A stretch of 64,000 nucleotides of DNA from Hydrocarboniphaga sp965279055 (GTDB lineage Bacteria; Pseudomonadota; Gammaproteobacteria; Nevskiales; Nevskiaceae): positions 4,464,001 to 4,528,000 of the forward strand of contig NZ_OZ257125.1 in the NCBI RefSeq assembly GCF_965279055.1, written 5' to 3'. Below are positions 58,594-64,000 of the stretch, piece by piece. Within the stretch, counting starts at the first letter, position 1. Each line of letters begins with the position of its first letter. The notes under the pieces are model-generated. The model searched no databases. It was not told where the DNA came from and saw nothing but the letters and a program-made list of their open reading frames with translations. A program made the position numbers and the translations under genes.

Positions 58594-61274
58594 CTGACCG
58601 CGCCGCGCGCGGCCTCAGGCGCGGCTCGCACCCGCTGCGGCTGGCGCTGGCGATCGCGTTGCTGCTGGCGGTGATCGTCGCGCTGATGCTCATCGTCGGC
58701 GCGCAGGCGCGGCGCCAGGCGCTGCATGACGCCGGCACACGCAGCCTCGAACAGCTCGCGCTCTACGCCGGCTCGCTGCAGTCGCTGATCGACCGCTATC
58801 GCGCGCTGCCGGCGGTGCTGGCGCTGGACCCGGAACTGCGCGCCGCGCTGCGGGCGCCGCTGGACAAGGCCGCCAGCGAGAATCTCAGCCGCAAGCTGGA
58901 GGCGGTCAACGGCGTCGCCGAGACGTCGACGCTGACCCTGCTCGATCGCAACGGCCTCGGCGTCGCCGCCAACAACTGGCGGCTGGCCAACAGCAACGTC
59001 GGCGTCGACTATCGCTTCCGGCCGTATTTTCAGCAGGCGATGCAGCAGGACGTCGGCCGCTTCTACGGCATCGGCATCACCACCGGCGTGCCGGGCTACT
59101 TCATGACCCAGGCGGTGCACGACGACGACGGCAGCGCCATCGGCGCGGTCACGGTCAAGCTCGACCTGCGCCGGCTCGAACGCGAATGGGCCAGCGCCAG
59201 CGACGTGGTGCTGATCAGCGACGTGCACGGCATCGTCTTCCTCAGCAACCAGCCGGCCTGGCGCTACCGCGAGCTGCATGAGCAGAGCGCCGCCGATCGC
59301 GACGAAGTCGCGCGCACCCAGCAATACGCCGGGCAGAAACTGCTGCCGCTGAAAACGCGCGAGCTGCAGGCACTCGGCGAAGACGGCCGCCATGTGCGCG
59401 TGCTCAGCCGCGACATCGCCGGCGACTACCTGTGGCAATCGCTGCCGCTGGCTTCCAGCGACTGGACCCTGCATCTGCTGCACGATACCGGCGACAGCGT
59501 CGAGGCCGGCCGCATCGCCGCGCTGGCCGCGGCCGGTGTCGCGCTGAGCCTGCTGTTCCTGCTGCTGTGGCTGCAGCAGCGGCTGCGCCTGGCGCGGTTG
59601 CGCGCGCGCAGCCGCGAGGAGCTCGAGCAGCTGGTGCGCCAGCACGCCGAGGCGATGCGCAGCGCCGAGGACGGCATCGTGCTCGCCGCCGAGCGCGCCA
59701 GTGTCGGCCAGCGCCAGAGCCTGGAACATCTGCCGCAAGGCGTCAGCGTGGTCGATGCCGAGCTGCGGCTCAGCGCCTGGAACCGGCGCTATGTCGAAAT
59801 CTTCCGCCATCCACCGGAGCTGATGAAAGCCGGCCGGCCGATCGAAGACCTGCTGCGCTACAACGCGCGCCGCGGCCTGCTCGGCGGCGGCGACCAGGAG
59901 GAAGCGGTACAGCGCCGGCTCGATCATCTGCGCGCCGGCAAGCCGCATATGTTCGAGCGCGAATGGGCCGACGGCACCGTGCTGGAAATTCGCGGCAATC
60001 CGCTGCCCGGCGGTGGCTTCGTGACTTCCTACACCGACATCACCGCGTACAAGAACACCGCGCGCGACCTGCGCACGCTCGCCGGCTCGCTGGAAAAGCG
60101 CGTCGACGAGCGCACCCGCGACCTCGATGCCGCGCGGCGCGAGGCCGAGCGCGCCAACAAGTCCAAGACCGGCTTCGTCGCCGCCGCGGTGCACGACCTG
60201 CTGCAGCCCCTGAACGCGGCGCGCATGTACAACTCGGCGCTGCGCGAACGCCTGCGCGACGCCGCTGACGGCCAGCTCGCCGACAACGTCGAGGAAGCAC
60301 TGGCTGCGCAGGACGATATCCTCGCCAGCCTGCTGGACATTTCGCGGCTGGAATCCGGCGCGATCCAGACCGAGGTTCGCGATCTGCCCTTGCAGCCGAT
60401 GTTCGACACACTGATTCGCGAGTTCGCACCGGCCGCTGCGGCACGCGGGCTGAAACTGCGCGCGGCCAGCACCGCCGCGGTGATCCGCAGCGACGAAACG
60501 CTGCTGCGACGGATCCTGCAGAACCTGATATCGAACGCGCTGCACTACACCGAGCGGGGTGGCGTGCTGATCGTGGCGCGCCGTGGCAGCGACGCGACGA
60601 CGCGGCGCATCGAAGTGCGCGACAGCGGCTGCGGCATCGCCGCGCATCAGCAGGCGCTGATCTTCGAGGAATTCCAGCGGCTCGACGGCGGCCGGCGTCG
60701 CGACGATCGCGGCGCCGGGCTCGGCCTGGCGATCGTGCAGCGCATCGCGACGCGGCTGGATCACCGCATCAGCCTGCGCTCCGCACCCGGTCGCGGCAGC
60801 GTGTTCGCGGTGGAGGTATCACGCGGCGACGCCGCGGCGGTGTCTGCGCCCGGGGTTTCGCCTGGCGAAGCCGGCTCGGCACTGCTGGGTCGCGTGGTCT
60901 GGTGCATCGACGACGACGTGCGCGTGCGCGAGGCGACGCGCGTGCTGGTCGAAGGCTGGGGTTGCGTCGTCATGCTCGCCGGCTCGGCCGACGAGGCGCT
61001 GATACTGGCTGAGCGAAATGCGGCGCCGGATCTGGTGCTGCTCGACTACCGCCTCGGCGACGACAGCGGCGCCACCCTGATGCCGCCGCTGTTCGAGCGC
61101 TGGCAGCGGCGTCCTCCGGTGATCGTGATCTCGGCCGAGCGCGAGGCCGCATCGCAAGCGGCCCGTGACAAGGGCTGGAGCTTTTTGCCCAAGCCGGTGC
61201 GGCCGCCGGCGTTGCGGGCCTTGATGCGGCAATTGCTGTTGCAGAAGGCCAGGCCGATCGATCTGCAGCTGTAG
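58590..61274 (+). CDS. Hybrid sensor histidine kinase with Cache-type sensor, PAS and receiver domains
   Basis: 894 residues. Two transmembrane helices (about 18-40 and 308-330) enclose a periplasmic DctB-like double-Cache domain (FRPYFQQAMQQD, GYFMTQAVHD). A PAS domain (HLPQGVSVVDAELRLSAWN), coiled coil, dimer/phosphoacceptor helix VHDLLQPLNAARMYNSAL (His535), ATPase blocks (NLISNALHYTERG, GAGLGLAIVQR) and a receiver domain with Asp819 in LLDYRLGDDS follow. Start overlaps the permease stop (ATGA). It probably senses organic acids and controls the cluster with the LuxR-type regulator nearby. Confidence 0.93.
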   Translation: MTDRAARGLRRGSHPLRLALAIALLLAVIVALMLIVGAQARRQALHDAGTRSLEQLALYAGSLQSLIDRYRALPAVLALDPELRAALRAPLDKAASENLSRKLEAVNGVAETSTLTLLDRNGLGVAANNWRLANSNVGVDYRFRPYFQQAMQQDVGRFYGIGITTGVPGYFMTQAVHDDDGSAIGAVTVKLDLRRLEREWASASDVVLISDVHGIVFLSNQPAWRYRELHEQSAADRDEVARTQQYAGQKLLPLKTRELQALGEDGRHVRVLSRDIAGDYLWQSLPLASSDWTLHLLHDTGDSVEAGRIAALAAAGVALSLLFLLLWLQQRLRLARLRARSREELEQLVRQHAEAMRSAEDGIVLAAERASVGQRQSLEHLPQGVSVVDAELRLSAWNRRYVEIFRHPPELMKAGRPIEDLLRYNARRGLLGGGDQEEAVQRRLDHLRAGKPHMFEREWADGTVLEIRGNPLPGGGFVTSYTDITAYKNTARDLRTLAGSLEKRVDERTRDLDAARREAERANKSKTGFVAAAVHDLLQPLNAARMYNSALRERLRDAADGQLADNVEEALAAQDDILASLLDISRLESGAIQTEVRDLPLQPMFDTLIREFAPAAAARGLKLRAASTAAVIRSDETLLRRILQNLISNALHYTERGGVLIVARRGSDATTRRIEVRDSGCGIAAHQQALIFEEFQRLDGGRRRDDRGAGLGLAIVQRIATRLDHRISLRSAPGRGSVFAVEVSRGDAAAVSAPGVSPGEAGSALLGRVVWCIDDDVRVREATRVLVEGWGCVVMLAGSADEALILAERNAAPDLVLLDYRLGDDSGATLMPPLFERWQRRPPVIVISAEREAASQAARDKGWSFLPKPVRPPALRALMRQLLLQKARPIDLQL

Positions 61275-61338
61275 GAGCGGATCCTATCCGCGACTGTGCT
61301 CTCGAAGCCACGGTCGCGGATAGGATCCGCTCCTACAG
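61269..61338. repeat. REP-like palindrome, copy 4
   Basis: CTGTAGGAGCGG outer arms; inner ATCCTAT pairs with ATAGGAT. The kinase stop codon (TAG) is formed by the first bases of the repeat. Confidence 0.9.
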
Positions 61339-61345
61339 GTTCTTG

Positions 61346-61465
61346 TCACCCTCCGGCTGCAGCGCCTTCACCATCACCGCCGCCTGCGTGCGGCTGTTGC
61401 AATCCAGCTTGCGCAGGATCGCGGTGATGTGGACCTTGACGGTGTTTTCGGCCAGGCCCAGTTCG
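61346..61465 (-). pseudogene. Exact 120-bp duplicate of the 3' end of the response-regulator gene
   Basis: 61346-61465 is identical, base for base, to 61599-61718. It encodes the recognition helix and C-terminus of the LuxR HTH (ELGLAENTVKVHITAILRK). It has no receiver domain and lies between two REP copies. Confidence 0.92.
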
Positions 61466-61513
61466 GATGCGGCAGGCTTTGCTGCGCAAGAACGCCAGCG
61501 CCGATTAATCCGC

Positions 61514-61584
61514 CCTGTAGGAGCGGGCTTGCCCGCGATGGTGTTCTTCAAGGTTTGAGTCGCGGGCAAGCCCGCTCCTACAGG
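61514..61584. repeat. REP-like palindrome, copy 5
   Basis: CCTGTAGGAGCGGG outer arms; inner CTTGCCC pairs with GGGCAAG. It sits between the duplicated fragment and the intact regulator gene. Confidence 0.9.
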
Positions 61585-61591
61585 TATCGAG

Positions 61592-62236
61592 TTACGACTC
61601 ACCCTCCGGCTGCAGCGCCTTCACCATCACCGCCGCCTGCGTGCGGCTGTTGCAATCCAGCTTGCGCAGGATCGCGGTGATGTGGACCTTGACGGTGTTT
61701 TCGGCCAGGCCCAGTTCGTATGCGATCTGCTTGTTCAACAGGCCGTCGGCGATGCACATCAGCACGCGGAACTGCTGCGGCGTCAGCTGCGCGAGTTGCC
61801 CGGCGAGTTGCGCGTCGGCGGGGCTGCGCGTGGCCTTGTCCTGCGGAAACCATTCGCCGCCGTCCATGACCTGGCGCAGCGCGTTCTGCAGCACCGCCAC
61901 CGGCGCCGACTTGGGCACGAAGCCGGCGGCGCCGAACTCCTGCGCGCGGCTGACGGTGCGCGGATGGTCGTTCGACGAAATCACGATCACCGGCAGCGCC
62001 GGCCGCTCGCCGCGCAGATACACCAGCGACGAAAAACCCTGAGCGCCAGGCATGTTCAGATCCAGCAGCACCAGATCGAGTTCGGCCTGCTCGCCGACCG
62101 CGCTCGCCAGCGAAGCGAAACTCGAGGCCTCGTACAGGGCACCGCCGTCGGCGATGAAGGGCTGCAAGGTATGCACGACCGCGGCGCGGAACAGCGGATG
62201 ATCGTCCGCGACCAGAATGCGCAGGCCGCCGGCCAT
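61592..62236 (-). CDS. LuxR-family response regulator
   Basis: 214 residues. Receiver domain with acidic pocket VADDHP, phosphorylated Asp59 in LVLLDLNMPG, and Lys in FVPKSAP. LuxR/GerE HTH at about 150-210 (LTPQQFRVLMCIADGLLNKQ, IAYELGLAENTVKVHITAIL). Convergent to the hybrid kinase, so it is the likely output partner. Its last 120 bases occur again at 61346-61465. Confidence 0.94.
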   Translation of the reverse strand: MAGGLRILVADDHPLFRAAVVHTLQPFIADGGALYEASSFASLASAVGEQAELDLVLLDLNMPGAQGFSSLVYLRGERPALPVIVISSNDHPRTVSRAQEFGAAGFVPKSAPVAVLQNALRQVMDGGEWFPQDKATRSPADAQLAGQLAQLTPQQFRVLMCIADGLLNKQIAYELGLAENTVKVHITAILRKLDCNSRTQAAVMVKALQPEGES

Positions 62237-62243
62237 CGTCGTC

Positions 62244-62939
62244 TCAGGCGGACGCGGACGGCGGCGCGCGGCGCGCGGCGATCGCCTTGCCGATCAGCAC
62301 CACCAGCAGCGCGCCGATCGCCGAAAACAGGTATTCGGTCCAGTGCGGCAACGCATCCTGCAGCGCGTCGAGCGCGTGATCGTCGATCCACAGGCCACCG
62401 GCAATCCAGCCCAGCAGCGCGCCGCCGAGCACGATCACGATAGGCCAGCGATCCATCATCGTGATCACCAGCTTGCTGCCCCAGACGATGATCGGCACGC
62501 TGATCGCGATACCGATCGCGACCAGGCCGATGTGGCCGTTGGCGGCGCCGGCGATAGCGATGACGTTGTCCAGGCTCATCACCGCATCGGCGATGATGAT
62601 GGTGCGGATCGCGGTCAGCAGATGGGTGCTGGCCTTGATGTGCGGCTCGTCATCCTTCTCCGGCAGCAGCAGGTGCACGCCGATGTACAGCAGCAGCAGC
62701 GCACCGGTGATTTTCAGATAGGGCAGCGCCAGCAGCTGCACCGCGAAGAAGATCAGCAGGATGCGCAGCGCGATCGCGCCGAACACGCCCCAGAAGATGC
62801 CCTGGTTGCGCTGCCGGGGCGGCAGCTTGCGGCAGGCCAGCGCGATCACCACGGCATTGTCGCCGCCGAGCAGGATGTCGATCAGGATGATCTGCAGGAT
62901 CGCGATCAGCAGGCCGCTGTCCAGGGGTAAGTCGTGCAT
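62244..62939 (-). CDS. TerC-family integral membrane protein
   Basis: 231 residues with seven or so membrane helices. IDILLGGDNAVVIALA and ADAVMSLDNVIAIAGA carry the conserved acidic residues (D, D/N) that mark the TerC/Alx/MeeF family, which exports manganese or other metals, often during protein metalation. The ending is GKAIAARR. It starts 8 bases upstream of the response regulator on the same strand, possibly in one operon. No yybP-ykoY motif is obvious upstream. Confidence 0.92.
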   Translation of the reverse strand: MHDLPLDSGLLIAILQIILIDILLGGDNAVVIALACRKLPPRQRNQGIFWGVFGAIALRILLIFFAVQLLALPYLKITGALLLLYIGVHLLLPEKDDEPHIKASTHLLTAIRTIIIADAVMSLDNVIAIAGAANGHIGLVAIGIAISVPIIVWGSKLVITMMDRWPIVIVLGGALLGWIAGGLWIDDHALDALQDALPHWTEYLFSAIGALLVVLIGKAIAARRAPPSASA

Positions 62940-63091
62940 GCGTCGGGGTCGGGTCGGACTCGGCTGCTAGTTTGCACCGGTTTGCCGAATGGGGTTTCCG
63001 TTTGGCCGCAACGCAATCGCGCGCCATTGTGGAACCCGCTATGGAGCGCGTGTCGGCGCGCACCTCGCGATTGCCGATGTCGTTCCCGCGA

Positions 63092-63595
63092 TCAACTCGC
63101 CGGGCTGACCACCGCCGTCAGCTCCGAGCGCTCGATCTCGTCGAGCTGCCGGCGCAGCGCATGACGGCGTTGCGCGGCCGCGACGCGGCGATGCTCCTCC
63201 GGCGTGGTCGGCACGAACGGCGGCACCGCGGTCGGACGCTTGTCGTCGCCGACCGCGACCATCGTGAAGAAACAGCTGTTCGCATGGCGCACCACCTTGC
63301 TGCGAATGTCCTCGGTGATGACCTTGATGCCGACTTCCATCGAGGTATGGCCGGTGGAATTGACCGAGGCCATGAACGTGACCAGTTCGCCGACATGGAT
63401 AGGCTGGCGGAACACCACGCGGTCCACCGACAGCGTCACGACATAGGCGCCGGCGTAGCGGCTGGCGCAGGCGTAGGCCACCTGGTCGAGGAATTTGAGC
63501 ACCGTGCCGCCGTGGACGTTGCCGGTGAAGTTGGCCATGTCCGGCGTCATCAGCACGGTCATTTCGAGTTGGTGGCTGGGCAGGGTCTTCATCAT
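63092..63595 (-). CDS. Acyl-CoA thioesterase, hotdog fold (YciA/BFIT type)
   Basis: 167 residues from ATG 63595 (ATGATG pair); an upstream start adds unrelated residues. Hotdog signature: ANFTGNVHGGTVLKFLDQVA with the catalytic Asp, then VVTLSVDRVVFRQPIHVGEL and CFFTMVAVGDD. It hydrolyses acyl-CoAs in the cytoplasm. The C-terminal tail of about 50 residues is charged and longer than in YciA. Confidence 0.92.
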   Translation of the reverse strand: MMKTLPSHQLEMTVLMTPDMANFTGNVHGGTVLKFLDQVAYACASRYAGAYVVTLSVDRVVFRQPIHVGELVTFMASVNSTGHTSMEVGIKVITEDIRSKVVRHANSCFFTMVAVGDDKRPTAVPPFVPTTPEEHRRVAAAQRRHALRRQLDEIERSELTAVVSPAS

Positions 63596-63704
63596 GGGGC
63601 GACCTGTTCGGCGGGTGGCGGAGGATGAGGTCAAAAGCAGCTTTCACGCCAGCGCGGGCGAGCCGGTAGACTCGTGCGGGTCCGCCTAGATCCTATCGAC
63701 ACGA

Positions 63705-64000
63705 ATGAAAATACCGAATGCGCTGCAACCGCTGATCGAGGACGGCATCGTCGATCGCGTGGTCCGGCAGCTGAAGAGCGGCAAGGAAGCCTCGGTGTTT
63801 CTGGTCGAAAGCGGCAGCAGCATCCGCTGCGCCAAGGTCTACAAGGAGGCCGAGCACCGCGGCTTCCAGAACCTGGCGCAGTACCAGGAAGGCCGCAAGG
63901 CGCGCGGCAGCCGCGACGAGCGCGCGATGGGCAAGCGCAGCCGCCACGGCCGCAAGCAGTCTCAGGAAGAATGGAAGAACGCCGAAGTCGACGCGTTGTA
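63705..64000 (+). CDS. RIO-type serine/threonine protein kinase (3' end cut off)
   Basis: 98 residues are visible from ATG 63705. LIEDGIVDRVVRQLKSGKEA followed by SVFLVES is the glycine-poor nucleotide loop of RIO kinases. CAKVYKEAEHRGFQNLAQYQ contains the ATP-binding Lys, and ARGSRDERAMGKRSRHGRK is the flexible loop of the family. Bacterial members are about 280 residues, so two-thirds are missing. Confidence 0.88.
   Translation, partial: MKIPNALQPLIEDGIVDRVVRQLKSGKEASVFLVESGSSIRCAKVYKEAEHRGFQNLAQYQEGRKARGSRDERAMGKRSRHGRKQSQEEWKNAEVDAL

Noticed and set aside
58530..60764. 744-codon open frame opposite the hybrid kinase
   Set aside because: Antisense shadow of a gene with clear kinase domains.

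Overview
The window is high-GC DNA with short intergenic gaps, strong coding-strand GC bias and a mostly housekeeping gene set (prfC, mnmG, folE, maeB, dctA, terC, an OmpA-family protein, rimK, a RIO-type kinase). Gene content and the abundant REP-like palindromes built on TGTAGGAGCGG suggest a gammaproteobacterium near the Xanthomonadales/Nevskiales. This is an inference; no rRNA or taxonomic marker is present to fix it.

Layout. Positions 1-4.6 kb: a cut-off FAD oxidoreductase, a deletion-fused membrane protein, a pentapeptide-repeat secreted protein, an ADYC-domain protein and an esterase gene with an amber codon in its signal peptide. Positions 4.7-22.95 kb form an accessory defence island ending at the 3' end of a CAU-anticodon tRNA (22957-23033, minus). 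It holds hsdR, a ParDE toxin-antitoxin pair with a palindromic operator, a broken hsdS, an orphan TniQ gene, a complete IS5-group element with a CTAA target duplication, a Vsr-like stub and a tightly coupled three-gene operon. The operon encodes (i) a DUF4338 (DruA-like) domain joined by a Gly-rich linker to a DptF-like P-loop ATPase, (ii) a 496-aa protein in the DptG position, and (iii) a 1778-aa protein with a candidate PD-(D/E)xK motif, an FtsK translocase and a C-terminal Lon protease domain. No DNA-modification genes accompany it. This operon is the best candidate for an undescribed system.

Positions 23.2-25.1 kb: an hvfABC-type cluster (Cys-containing RiPP precursor, DUF692 MNIO enzyme, DUF2063 partner). 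Positions 25.5-31.2 kb: a TIR-WD40 membrane protein divergent from a protein with a C-terminal class III cyclase domain, possibly a signalling or immunity pair. Positions 31.3-63.7 kb are largely core: prfC, OmpA/TSP3 protein, an EntS-like exporter, two tandem peptidoglycan-binding paralogues, acylphosphatase, an SDR and acyl-ACP desaturase split by a 273-bp MITE-like element, folE, orphan parB, a BrxR/CapW-like WYL regulator, a YgjP-like peptidase, a CBS protein, mnmG, and the rimB-rimK-M14 peptidase cluster. They end in a C4-dicarboxylate module: malic enzyme, DctA, OprO/P-type porin, KgtP-like permease, hybrid sensor kinase and LuxR-type regulator. TerC, an acyl-CoA thioesterase and the start of a RIO kinase close the window.

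Three kinds of interspersed structured DNA recur: REP-like palindromes with compensatory stem changes, a second CGAGTAG...TATCGAGGG palindrome family, and larger nested inverted-repeat elements. Residue positions are counted from the stated starts; family assignments are from motif recognition, not from database searches.
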